Positions 44,101 to 58,000 of a stretch of DNA of 64,000 nt are shown here, piece after piece. The DNA comes from Blastomussa wellsi. Its lineage: Eukaryota > Cnidaria > Anthozoa > Scleractinia > Plerogyridae. Numbering within the stretch: the first letter of the stretch is position 1; every line of letters begins with the position of its first letter. Both the position numbers and the translations under genes were made by a program. The notes under the pieces are model-generated. The model was not told the origin of the DNA. It saw only the letters and a list, made by a program, of their open reading frames with translations, and did no database searches. The stretch spans positions 4,240,945 through 4,304,944 of the forward strand of contig OX393572.1 of the NCBI GenBank assembly GCA_947652115.1. Reading direction: 5' to 3'.

Positions 44101-47100
44101 ATGCATGGTTCAATTCAACCTGTAACCACACCCCCCCCCCTCCCCCCCGGACAACCCCTTGGAAAAGTCCAGCCCTTTTGGCCCAGGGGTAGGGAATTGT
44201 TTAAGTGGTCTTGTTCGAGGGGGTTGGGGGGGGGGGGTGTGCCTGAGGGGGGATGGTAACATGTAGAATTGAACCAGCATTTAGTCAGAGGGCCAACAAC
44301 TAAAATAAACTACAGTAATCAGATTACTAATTGCTGGTACAGTATTTTCTAAGTATTTTCCAGATAGAATAATATTGTCCCCTTTAATCCCATGTGTGAT
44401 TCCTGAATAGTGGCTTACATTTGTGCAAAAGAAAAACCACCTGACTTGCATAAAAAACACTCCAGTACCTGGTATTAGTTTGTAAAACAATATCATTTGG
44501 ACATTGTTTTCTAACCAAAACACCTGGTTGGCCCCTATTCAAAATCCCATTCTTTTCTTGATCCTTCCTCTGTCTGCTTCTACTGTTAGTATCTACAGTA
44601 TTAAATTCTTTTCCAGTCGTGTCCTAAACCTCTTATTAACCAAAAAGAAATTAACCAAGCTTGCTCGGAACTGTACTGGCAGAATAATGGGCTCTTGGTC
44701 TTTTCTGTATGAACCTCGTTGTGCGCAGTCTGTACTGTGAAGACCCCGTGTTGATATTCCCCCAGTACAGCCCTTGTGCTTGGTTAATAATGCGCGGGCA
44801 AGCGAGTTCAAGTGTTAACTTGACGTTCGTATCGATCACTGTCTCGTGTCAGCAGCTGTTGAATTGATTTAATACTCAGCAAAAACAAAGCAGGTTATGC
44901 CATTTAATTGATATTTACTCACCACCGCTTTTTGGATGCTTTGGTTGAAAACCAAATTTCTGGCGTTTCGCATGACTGGACGCCATTTTTGTAAACGTTT
45001 CTCGAGGGATTGTGGGGGGTTTCCTGACGGCGAGAGGAATGGAAAGAAAACATGGCGGAAGCGTTTCAAGGCGGCCGAAACAAGTTGGATTGCTTCAACA
45101 AATTATGCATTTTCAAAGCGGTAACATCTGCTAGATATCTTCACAGCACTGGTTGGAAGGGGAAAGCAACATTTTCCCATAAACGCGATGGGATTTCACC
45201 TTTGATCAGACGAACATTTACTGGATAATCTCGGTGAATATCTCAGTGAAACAGCCGGTAACATTTACTTGAACAGCCGGTAAAAATAACCGGTTACCGG
45301 CTCTTAACAAGAACCCTGAAACAGGCTAAAACTTATTTAACAGGTAAGCAGATTTTTTGTAAATGGATGGATACAAGCTGATGTTTTTGGATGGGGAAAC
45401 TGTTTAAAACGTTTTGCTCAAATTGTTGAACAGATAGTTTTTACAACATTTTTGTAAAAGGATAAGCAAAGCATTTCTAAAGAATAAGAAGAAAAGCCAG
45501 GCAGACTACTTGCCAAGATAATGAAGTAGATAATGATTTTTGGCCAACAGGCAGCTAGCACGTAAATTATCAAGAAGATACATGTAACTCAGTGCTCTGT
45601 ACCAGACTGCCTGTTCCAGACCTTCGCTCCGACGAAGGGCTAACGCTCGAAACATCAGCTCTTGAATCTCTTTACGGTGGCCAATTGACATTATCAACCC
45701 AGTTGATAAAACCAAATTATATTGTTAAACTTCCCACCGACGCAGCACCACACTTTCTTTAGAAACTTACCCCCTCTGCCTGTTCCAGAGTCCAGTGCAC
45801 TAGCCATTAGGCCACCACCCTTGTGTACAGTGTATGTCATTAAAATGCAGCACACTTTAATGTACAAAATTAATAAACAGTCACTGTGATTCATTAAAGA
45901 CTAAATGCATTTTAGTAGAAAGTCAGCTGTGTTCTAGATCTATTGGAAATCCTTGAATCTGATTGGTTCTCTGACTGTTTTCTATTCACCAAGACAGGGC
46001 AGCTATCCAAAACTACTTTTGTTTGTTATTGTAAACAGCTTCTATTGTTTTCGAGACAAAGTCATTATTTCAATTGTTGACTCTTTTGTTTAGGGCTAGG
46101 GTATCAAACCAATCACATTATATGTTAGGAAATTCAGGTATTTCCGCGAAATCCCGAGAGAGTGACAAAGACACGCGAAACACCATGAAATTTACTACAA
46201 ATCCTACCCAATACATGTCGGCACAACATATTTGAAAGTTATCTTAACTATTGGGGCTGTTTACCTGCCTTAAACTTGTAAATTTATCTTGAAATTTCGC
46301 CACTGCCACGAGTAAACAACGTACCAAAAACTACCAGGCGTTCTTAGATTAATGTTGCGAAAATCTGGGAACTGGACAATGTGAAGACTTTTCGTTGCCA
46401 CTATATGGAGTGTGAAAGGAAACTGCTGTCTGTAGTAATGCAGGCACATAATTACTCAACGTGTAGGACACAATGGAGGTGCAAGAATGTTTTAGTAGCG
46501 CTTAATTGCAGGAATGGCTCCGGGCTTGGAATGCACTGGGAACGAGTTTGGTTAGCTAACTTAGACTACAAAATCACCCTGGTTATAGCCTATTATAACA
46601 CTGCGGTTAGCCTACTGAGCACTTCGGTTAGCCTGTTAAGCAATCCGGTTAGCCTACTTTTGCACTCTGGTTAGCCTACTAAGCACTGCGGTTATGCGGA
46701 TAGCTCTCAAGAATGGTAAGGGTAACACAATGAAATCTTAAAATTTTCGGTGTTCGGCAGCCGGGCCTTGGTGGTGTACATGTAGTGGTTAGTAGGAATT
46801 GCTTGTGTTCTGAGTGACCCGGGATCGATTCCACCTCTGTGCTTTTATAATTGACTTTGTTAGACGAAAAGTGTCCCGGAGCCATTCCTGCATTTAACGC
46901 CATGTGAATGTTTTGACTTCACGAATGGATTTGAACCTTCAATCACAAACAATCTTGCCTTGAAACTACAAAGCAACACAAGACAGCGAGGAAAGAAAAG
47001 AAATTTATTGCATTGCTGTTTTCGGCTTTAAATTGCAGCTGAAAAAGGAGGATAACCGGTCGACGTTTTTGCTGCTCAAAACAAGAGCAGTTTCCTCCAG

Positions 47101-50100
47101 AACTGTGTTGGATGAACTTTTGTGTTTCCTTTCTTGTCCTGAATTTGACATCCTGCAGTATTTTTTTCTGGCTTGTTTCTTGTTTGCTTTTAGCAAAATT
47201 TGCCCCCAAAATCGGCCATTTTCTCCGTGAATTTGGCTCTGCAAATCCCGGGAAATTATCAGGAGCCCTGCAAAGAGAAAACGATCGCACTCCTGTTAAT
47301 CCTTAATAGTTTAGGGTTTCTACTAAATAGACTATTCGCCCTCGTTTTCTGTGAGCGTTAGTTTATTTACTCCTAGGAAACTCAGGCTCGTAGTGCAATT
47401 GTTAATTAGTTGGTTGTGTTTTAGGATTTCCAAGTACAGGAATACTACCTTGGAAAACGTGAACCCAAGGTGCTAGATGGGAACCTACCAGGTATGACAT
47501 CTGTGATTTCAGCATGGAATAGTAAGACAGTTTGTATTATAATGCCAAATACGTAAAGAATCCTCACTGGTAATATATGATAGGCCATTTTATAGTTCTG
47601 TGCTTAGTTACCAAGCCTTTGAGTGGAAGTGAGGCTGAAGGTGACCTTGTTTTGTTACAAACCCTCTTTCTTTTGATATGTAAATCCTTGTATTCTTGTG
47701 CTAACTAGTTTCTGGTCTTTATCATGACAAAGCCATCCCAAACCTCACTTTCATGCAGATGCCTGGTTATGTTTCACAGAACTGTAAAATGGTCTATTCT
47801 CTACTTGCACAATCCCATAATAGACCGCTTCTACCCTCCAAAAAATTTGCATAGGCATTGTTTTAGATTTACCTTGGGACATCTTCATGTCCCAGGAGAA
47901 ATTGCAAACAATGATTATGCAAAATTTTGGGGGGTAAAAGAGGTGTATTATGGGATTTGTGCAAGTAGTGAATTGTAGTAAAGATTGTCCCGCTATGGAT
48001 TTTTTGTTTGGTGTTCACCAGATTTCTTTAATAATGCAAAGAAATTAAAATGTTTTTCCACGGGATAAAATATTGCTGGAAGCCCTGGAACCTTAAAAAC
48101 GTTTTGGCCTTGATATCTTGTGCAGTTTAACTTTATAATTTATAAACTTGAGGCGCTGCTGGCTAGGATTGCTTGACTGATTCACTTGTGCAAGCAAACC
48201 TCCATGTATATTTAAGGCAATGAAAAGTTCGTAATAAAATAGTTTGACTGTATAATTGTACATTTTGAAATGAGTGACAAAAGGGAATATCGTTCTTAGG
48301 GCATCAATGCAAAAATGTTTATCCTATCTTGCCTATTTACTCTCTTGTTCAAATTTCATATTTTGAAGTGACTTCAAATCACATGTCAGTTAATGTTGTT
48401 TATGGATGCAATACTTCATTGTGCTTTAAATAAGGGTCTACTTCGCTTAGAATAAGAAAGGTAGACTACTTTTTGCCCAAAAGTGAAAAGAGAAAACCTA
48501 AAGATAAGTTCTTAAAACTGTCGATTACTCTACTCAAAACAGCTCCCTTCGTCAAGTCAAGTAATATATCAAACACAAGAGACAGTGTTTCATCACCGAG
48601 AAGAGAGTTGAAAATATGACGCGCAGCGGAGTATTTTTGACAAACTTCGAGGTGTTTGAAATGGTGATGAAACACTGTCTCGGGTGTTTGATATATCTTG
48701 AAGTTCTCAAACGAAACTAAAACTGCGGAGAAAACGAAGAAATAAAATCGTTAAAATCTATGCTAATTAAGATCACGTTTTCAAACCTCCTTCACGGTTC
48801 TGATTTCCTTCGTGTTAACGTGATGAATTATTAATGAGTTTGAGAAATGGTATTGAAACCCTGCATACTGTATGTAGCATTATTGTTCAAATATTAATAT
48901 TGATTCTGTTTCACATGCAGAACCCAAACCAATGGATGCACCTCCTACAGAAGAAACAGTATCCAAAAAGAATGTATGACTCAGTTTGATATTACAGTGG
49001 AAATCCACTTTACAATCACCATTAATATGGTCATCTCGTTATTGTGGCCACTCTATTTTAGCCTTAGCCAAAAGTTCAGCCACTCATTTTCTCTTTTAAA
49101 GAACCCCGTTAATACAGTGTACGGCCAGATTAATTTTTGGGACCCGTTGGTGATCTGATTAACAGGGTCCTACAGTTAGCTGTATAACTTGCAAAATGTT
49201 TCTGTGTTCCTTGTCCGATTGTGAGATCCTATTTATTAAAATAAGTTCTCTCTTATCTTTAAATTTACTGATCACAGGATTATAAATCCTTTTCATGCCA
49301 CTGCACAGGTCCCAACTCGCAAGCTCAATGGACATGTATTTCCCTACTACGAAGTGATGATGGGGAATGGAACACCTTGTGATTTGCTTGGCAACAAACC
49401 TCGAAGCACAAGTGTTCTGTACATGTGTGCGCCAAGGTCCAGTAATGAGGTTAGACAATGACAGCTAACAAGCTAGTTTAACTGTTAATCAATTTATAAC
49501 TCAAGAATATGACTTACAATGCAATATAACTCAGGCTGCTTACTGCTGTATGATTATTGAACTTTTATTTACATCCTTACAATTAGATTAGTTTACCCTT
49601 GGACATAAATGTAACCACCGTGGTACAAGAAGGAGGGGGTGATGGAATGGACTACCCCCCTCCCCCGCAGGGTTTTGCTCCGAATTTTTGCTCTGAAAGT
49701 CAGAGTAATGCCACACGTTCCACCAATGTAGTCGTCATTGAAATTCAAATAGAGATGAAAAATTAACAGTGAATTGACAGAAAAATTCAACATTCATTTA
49801 TGAGTTTGTGCCAGTATTTTGTATTCTTTATTTTCTTTTACCTTCCAAATCTCTCAGTGCTAAAATACCTTTCAAGAAGGAGCAGGCTTTATTGCGTTTA
49901 GTGGGCTTTCTCTACAAATGCACATTTTTTGCTGCCAAGTTTCTGTGATGAAACAGCAACAATCGCTGTTGTGCTTTGTTTGAAGTTTCATTTTATCACG
50001 TCTGTCCATTGAAAATGAAAAAAAGTCACAAAGGAAAAGACGTAAATAATATAATTTTAGAAGCCAGAAATAGTACACACTTAAATTCAGTTTTCGAAAA

Positions 50101-53100
50101 CAGGGCGAGTAATAGAACGGAGCTCACACGTACGTGTAGTGAAAATCTTCTTATTAAGTTCTCAAAAACCCAGACGACGTAATATGTCGAGAATAAGTTT
50201 CAAAAATATTGGTATCAATGGCCCTTCAACCATGTTGAGTTTTTGAAGCCAGGAGAAAATTGTGGCAATGAGAAAATGAGAGTATTGAAAAATATGAGTC
50301 AGAGTATTGAGAAAATGAGAGTTGTGACGTTTTAGTTTTGTGTGTATGTTTAAGAAATAGTTTATAAAAGCAATTAAGGACATTCCATGTTTACATAGTC
50401 TCATCTACACACTCGGGGGGGTTTGGAGAATTCTCGAAAGTTATGCAAACCCAAGACATAGTCAAGGGTTTGCATAACTGTCTCAAATTCTCCCAAACCA
50501 CCTCATGTTTCGATGAGGCTATGTGAACATGGAAAATGTCCTCCATTACTTAGAGTTTAAATTTCTGTGTATGTTTTGCCTTCAAAGGCATGATTCAACT
50601 ATTAGCGTGTTTTTAATTCTTTTGATAGATTATCTCTGTGAAAGAGGTTCAGACATGCCATTATGAGGTGGAGGTGTTTACACCACTAATTTGCGCAAAC
50701 CCAGCATACAGGTACAGCTTTAGGTTTCAGGTTGTGTCCAGAAAAAGATATTTACAAAATGTAAAAGGTTTGATTCATTAGTCAAATCACTGTTAATCAT
50801 AGACACATGTATGCCTCTACAAAAACATCTCAGCAAATATGAATGCATGAAAGTGGGTATAATAATATTATAGCTGCAATAATAGTACCCAGTAGGTACG
50901 TAAAGTCTGCATTTGGGCCTAGTGGCCCATCAGGCAAGAGCTTATCCTGGTTTCTGTAGCATGAAGAGATGGAGAGTATTTCTACTCCCCCCTGGATGGG
51001 ATGCTAGTCCATCGAAGGGTTAACCCCCACCCCAGCAGTAAATTCGCCGGTACCCATTTATACACCTGGGCGAAGAGAGGCACTGTGAGGGTAAAGTATC
51101 TTCCCCAAGAACACAATGCAGTGCCCCGGCTATAGGCTCGAACCCGGACCGTTCCAATCCGGAGTCCAGCGCATTAACCATTAGGTCTCTGCGCCTCCCA
51201 ATACATAATAATAACAATAACGAGGGGTTTCAAAATGGTTTGAAGTAGGCATCAGCAACTGAAAGAGTAGGCGGCTGTTATAAGCGAGCTTTTTTGTCAC
51301 AAGCTGATTGCTATGACCAGAGTAGCCGGCTTCAATGTTTTGAAATCCCAGAATAACACGATATTTAGAGAGGATGGCCACATTAGCTTCAGCTGGCTTC
51401 AATGCGGGTCCTTTAATTTAGAAATGTTGGTTTTTGGTTTTTGAGTGCAAAATATACATCTGGTGCATTTTATAGTTTCAAGGTTTCTTTTTCTTTTGTT
51501 CAAAAGCATTTTCTCCTTTTAGAGCATCCAATCATCATAAATTAATAAAACTGAATTTGCTTTTCAAATGAGCTTTCATATCCGAATTGTCCAATTCCGA
51601 TATATTAATATTCTAACATGTCACTGAGGCTTGGGGAATAAAACAAAAAATTTTGCACTAACCCTGAGTTACCTTAACCCAGCTTTGAACAACCTGGCCC
51701 AGGATCAGCTGTGCTCATGACATTTAATGGATGATGTACATGTATTTAAGATGTGCTCTTTTCTTTACTTGGTTTTAGTTATCGCGAGAAGCCAGTTCGT
51801 CATATAAGCTGCCACTCTATGGATGGATCCCCAGAGTAAGAATCTTGCACTGTAGTCTCTTATTTACCAGTTTATTTTCCTTTAGTGTGTTTAAAATGAT
51901 GTACCCTAAAAGTGTAAATTTGTCACAAGCGGCTAACTTTGCATTCACAGGCTAGTAACATACTGGTGATTACCTGTTTCCAAACTTATAAACTTTCTGA
52001 AAGTAGTATATCAAACACAAGGGCTAGAGTTTCATCACATTTGCAAACACAGAGAAGAGACCTGCAGCAGAGTATTTTTGACGAACGTCGCTCCAGGTGT
52101 TTGGAAATGTGATGAAACATTTGATATTTATCATCTCAATAGAAACTAAAACTACTGACAGAGAAAATAGAGAAATAAAATGGTAAAAGTCTATGCTAAT
52201 TAAGATCAGATTTCCAAACCACAGTCACGGTTCTAATTTCCTTTGTTTCAACTCTAAAAAGGCCTGTTTTGGGAGAAAAACAAAATTCTTCCACGAATCT
52301 GAAAATTTTGGCGGGAATCGGGAGACTCGGGATTTTTTCGGGGAAAACATGAAGTGATGTGTAACTAAAATTTGGAAGTTTGAGATTGTTTTGAGAATGT
52401 CTCCAAAAAATTTGGCACAGTAGTCCAAATATTCGGGACAACCTTCATTTACATTGTGTTATGCTCAAACAGCATATTTTAGAGTTGTCACCCCCATAAT
52501 TATTAATGAGTTTGAGAAGTGTTCATCAGTGTCAAATTGTGGAATCTTGGCTTCATATAAAGAAAGGTTATCAAGTAGTAGAGCATGTGTCTTCACAGAT
52601 TTCAGCTGTCATACTTTTGCCTTTCACTTAAAAGCGGTTTTCAATTGAGTGTCGAAAGTAATTATTATCCACATACTTGGTCAAATTGATTGGCCCTGAA
52701 GCTGATTGGTTCACACGATGAATTTAAACCAATCAGATTACGTTGAGGCGGTTTGAAGCGGGAAAACCATCGAGGTGCGTACGAGCGAACAGCAAGCTTT
52801 GAAGTTCAGTTTCACACAAAATGCATAGTTTTCAGACAGAAAAATCAGCCTACTTGTTATAAATGGGAAGAATACAGACAAAAAATTCGGAATAAGACTT
52901 GAAGATAGGCTAGAAGCAAAGCGAGACGTCGTTCACTTGATTGAAGTACTGCGGGAATTTTACACCGCCAATCAACTGGAAATTGTAAGTTCTTTAAATA
53001 TTGATTATCTATAGTATGAGTTCTTAACTCATTGGCGGTTATTTTCAGAGACTTTCTAGCTATATTGGCAAAGTTCTGCACCTGTTCAGAACATATCGGT

Positions 53101-54962
53101 CCGGTTTTTACAGTTATAACATTTTCAGTGCAAAGTAAGTTCTTACTTGTATTCTTGAAAACATTATTAAATTTGTGAGTCATCAGGATGTTATTTGACC
53201 TTGTATATGGATAATAATGACATTAACATGACTTTTATCAGGAATATTGTTTATTGGCACCCTTGTAGTGTCATTTGCGACCCTCGCGCTTCGCGCTCGG
53301 GCCGCAAATGACACTACGCGGGTACCAATAAACAATAATCCCTCAAAAGGTCATGTAAATACCCTATTAGCGAAATGTTTTGGTTTTTGGTGATTAGTTT
53401 AAAAATCTTACGCCACTTTTTCAACCAATTAGATTGAATTAAATCTAAAACTAATCATGATGTCCACGCATGCACTTGTTTTCCTGCACTTTGCTTTGGC
53501 TATGTGTAATTACTTTGAGTTTTGATTGGTTCACTGGATTGTCTCCGTCCTTTGTGATTGGCCAAAGTAATAACTTTGGTTTTGGTTTTACAGCACTCAT
53601 TGGAACTCACTCTAATTCTGTTGTACAACTTACATGTACATAATACTTGCTAAATTGTCCTAAATTTTGTTTTCAGTGAGCCTAGAAGTTATTCTGCACT
53701 AATGGAAGAAAAATTTGGCTTAGACCCATTTGTGATGGGAGAGGTTTGTTTCTTGCAAGTTACCTGGTATTTTACAAACTATTACAAAAACTATTTTGTA
53801 ATTCTGGAAACTATTAAAAAAAATTGCTAATTTTCTTTGTCTTGCTGGTTTTGTATTATCTTATTTAACAAATCGGCCACATTTTTCTATGGTCTCTACA
53901 ATCTTACAGACTATGAAAATGATGCCATAAAAGAATAATGTTCAAAACTTACGTGGAACCACAAGCCATTAGGGCCCGAACTTCAAATTGGCAAAGCAAC
54001 AGTCTTTCTTGGCAAAATCATGGCCACATAACAAGCAACGACTTTCATGTAATTTCCAAATGTTATAAAATGACTTTTTTTCAAACTGTGATATACCGGT
54101 AGTTTACCCAAATGAAGTCCATTTTGAGCCTTTATAATTTAGTCTTTACATGCCCTTTGACTTTTCTTTGTCTCTTTTGAGTTCTTCAAAGTTATTAAAA
54201 GTGAAAACTATAATAGTCCATTTCCGAGTTCGCTTGACCCTCTATTTCAAGGCGAGTCTAAACTTGTGCAAAGTCTTTGTAATGAAAATGAGTTTTCATT
54301 CATATGGAAAGAAAAACTAATTACCATCACAAAACTTTCGCACTTAGACTTGCTTTGAAGTAGAGGCTCAAAGGAACTCGGAAATGGCCTATTTCTTTCT
54401 TGTTATAATGCATGTAAGTATTGTAATTGTTTCCTTGTCTTTGTACCAGACCCCAGAAGAAGATCACAGCACATCAGCACCAAACAGTGAACACAGAGAC
54501 ATGCCGCCACAGCCAGACGAGTTGTTAACCTCTGCCTTCCTGCATGGAGAATACTGCCTTGTTGGAGTGAGTGGGCATTTTTATCACTGACAGATGCTTG
54601 GCATACTTTGAAAAATAGTGAAGTAAAATCTTCGCAATTTTGTTTCAATCCAGCGGGTTGGTGGAGACAGATGGGTACTGACAAGCACCTCCATTTTCAT
54701 CTGAAATACCCTCCCCCCCCCCCCCCCCCCCCCCCATACTGCAGCTCGTGGGTTTGTTAGAGCTACCTCATGGTTTGTGCACTTACAAAATTTTAGCCTA
54801 AATTTTTCAAGTTTGTCATTTACAGTGCATCTCAATCTTTACCCAACCTTGTTTCTTTTTGGTTTAGTATCCCCTCTTTGACGTTTTTCTTCCTTAGGAA
54901 ACTATTATTTTGAGGATTAGCCGGAGCGAATCAAGGAATAAAACCAAATTATATTGTTATAC

Positions 54963-55007
<45 letters not shown>

Positions 55008-58000
55008 CTATTATTTTGAGGCTTCCCACTTTTTAGGGATAATTTGGTTCATCGCCAAAAAATTACTCAAAATATTGGGACATAGCTCCTTTAATTGGCT
55101 GGAACCCACTTGTGCTCGTTGAGGGAGTTAGGCAATAAAAAGGCTAAAAGTCTGTGTAAGAAAGAACAGCATCAACCTTTTAATGATGATACCACTCTTT
55201 TGCCCTTTTGAATACAAGGCTATCTAAAACATGCATACTCAAATAATGTGAATGTAAGGGCAAACACCAGTAGAGATTGTGAAGCTACATTGAGGAGAAT
55301 GGGGTAACCAAATTTACCAATTTAACTTAGTACTTAGGATAAACTGATCTTATTTTCTTTGTCTTTGCAGGGTGGCTCCAGTTGGTGGAAATATGAATTT
55401 TGTTACGGGAGACATGTTGTGCAGTTTCATCAAGAGGTATGGCAACTTTCAAAACATCCAATTGACAAGCTCCTGGGAAAAAAGACCAATACAATTTCGT
55501 CTCGACCTAAGACTTTGAACAGGCTCTGAAATAGAATTAGCATACCAGTGCATTCAATTCAAGCTCCAAGCAAAAGTACACAGAGACTAGAACTCTAAAA
55601 TAATAATGGTCATACTACAACAGGATACCACGCACAAAACACCATTTCGTTAATAGAGCGTTCTTGTGTAACATCGTGGCTGCCATATTAGTACTCACAC
55701 ACAAAGATATCCCGTTCTTTCCTTGGAAATTACTTCTTTTTTCTGCAAACATTTCCCGTTGTATGGTAGCTCCTGTATGACTGCTGTAAAACGCCCACTA
55801 CTACCACCTCATAGCTGCTTTCTTTTGGCCTGAAGAAACCTTCCGCCAGTCACTTTCTTTTTCCCTTGCGACGTTGTTACAGTGGAACTACAAATGTAGA
55901 ACTTGAATGTGTTGGATGCAATGGATTTCTGCGTGCAATGCGCAGCCTTCAACAAATCTATGTTCTTTTTCTCTAAAGGAACGTGGACCGAGGACGAATA
56001 TTCTCCTTGGCAAATGGGTTAAAGAGGTGTGTCTTGCTGTAAATTCCATAAACGATAAGAAAAGAGACAGGGCAATAGATCGCTTTCATGTGACGTCACG
56101 GCGGCCATGTTGTTGGACTAGAACAATAGACATTCTCTCCTTCGGGAACTAAACTCTGTTTTTATGCAAATTTTGCGCAACAGTTTGGTATTGTTTAGTC
56201 CACCAATATGGCCGCCTTATCACGTGAGTGAAAACCATCTATAGTATTATGAATAATTGATAGGCAATCTTTGCGTTTTTCCCGTCACTTATGATATTCG
56301 TTTAATGTTTGTGCTTATATATTAGTGAAGTAGAGAGTTACCCCCGTTACAAGTTAAAATAAACTAAACCACTCGTTGACCTCTTTCAAGACGAAACACT
56401 ATTATACAATTAAACCAGACAGAACTTATTTCAATATACAGACTAACCTCTTTAAAGGAGCTACGACACGGTTCGTGCATTATGAAAAATTTAGCCTAAA
56501 TTTTTCAAAATCGTCGTTTGTAATCCGTCTCAATCTTCTCCATCCTTAACCATCCTTGTTCCTTTTTGGTTTAGTACCACTTCTTTGGTGTTTTTCTTCC
56601 TTAGTTTTAGGTTTCCTATATAATATTTTAAGGGTAATTTGGTTCATCACAAAAGATAACTCAAAATATCGTAACGAAGCTCATTTAATGGATACTGTCT
56701 TAAGGGACAGAGAAGAGTGTTCCTAGTTTGAAGGTCGGTGTCCTTGTTAGAGAAGTATAGTTTACTTAGTAAGCAGTATTTAGTAGTTTTCAAAATTACG
56801 TTTAACGAGGTTCTGTGCTTAGAAGTGTTGGTCGTCCCTGGTGTCACGTCTAAATAGGTCATGTTTGCGGATCAAAGAAGCAAAGCTTAGCAATGTTCAT
56901 TCAACGTACTGAAGTGAGAACTTAAATAACGAAGGTACTTCTCAGTAGCTTTCGTATGAATGGTAGCACATTAGAGCGGTTACATCCACAGACTTGAACC
57001 ATACGAACTTATTGCTCAACAACTTTTATTTGAATGGTCACACCCTAGTGATTTTTTTTTTATTAGCACCATGACAATTAGAACCACTTTGCACAGCATA
57101 GTGAACAGTACCACATGAAAGTTCTGCTCAATAGCTTTCATTTGAATGGTCACACACTAGGGTTTACATGTATATGAATGTTGGTCTCCTTTGAACTGAC
57201 TGTAATGTTAAGGCGCCGGACCAATTTATCTCTCTCGGACCAAATCAGCTGCCCGCAATAATGATGTCCAATAATGCTGCAGTGGCCATATTACTGTACA
57301 GAGGTAGAGTTGATGTGAATTGTAGTTTGTTTTGGAGCAAGTGAACTATCCGTAATGGAGAGGTGTCCACATTATAGAGATGCATGTAAGAAGAGGCGTC
57401 ACCGTAGTGCTGTGATCGTCGGCGTTAGAGTAATCTTTACTCAGCTTGGAAACTTTGATCGTTTCCAATCTTTGTTAAGATAACTCTCACACGGACAATG
57501 ATAACATGGAGATGGATGTTTTTTGTTAGTTGGGAAAAGCTAGCATTGATATTAATACAAGAAGTTTATCGTAGGATAAAAACAGGCTGGGGAAACTGTT
57601 TAGGTCTTTTGTGGCACGTGACAAGGCTAAATGCAACAGAACTAAACTCAATTTATAGTGCTCTACACTAATCCGCGTTGCAGTAATCTTCAGACAGCCT
57701 AGCAATTTTTATCAGTACCAGCCTTTTTTAAGTCAACTCTCGCACACACGGGCAATGATAACATGGAGAAGAATGATGGTTGAGCTGGTAGTGATTATAA
57801 TAGCGGAGCTCCGCGAAGCACCATACTCAAAATGACCCATGCAGTCCATTTTTCATGGCTAGCGGCATGGCTTGCGGGCGCGTACGGCGACGAACGACAA
57901 ACGACGTCGTTCATGGCGGCCATGCTCCTGGTCGATCTTAGATTGGCAATTACGTCTTTAATATTGGACATCCATTGACCATTTTCGCAATGCCTATAAT

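Noticed and set aside
54711..54735. Long poly-C run as a biological signal
   Set aside because: A simple homopolymer near a MITE; length is unreliable and no function is implied.
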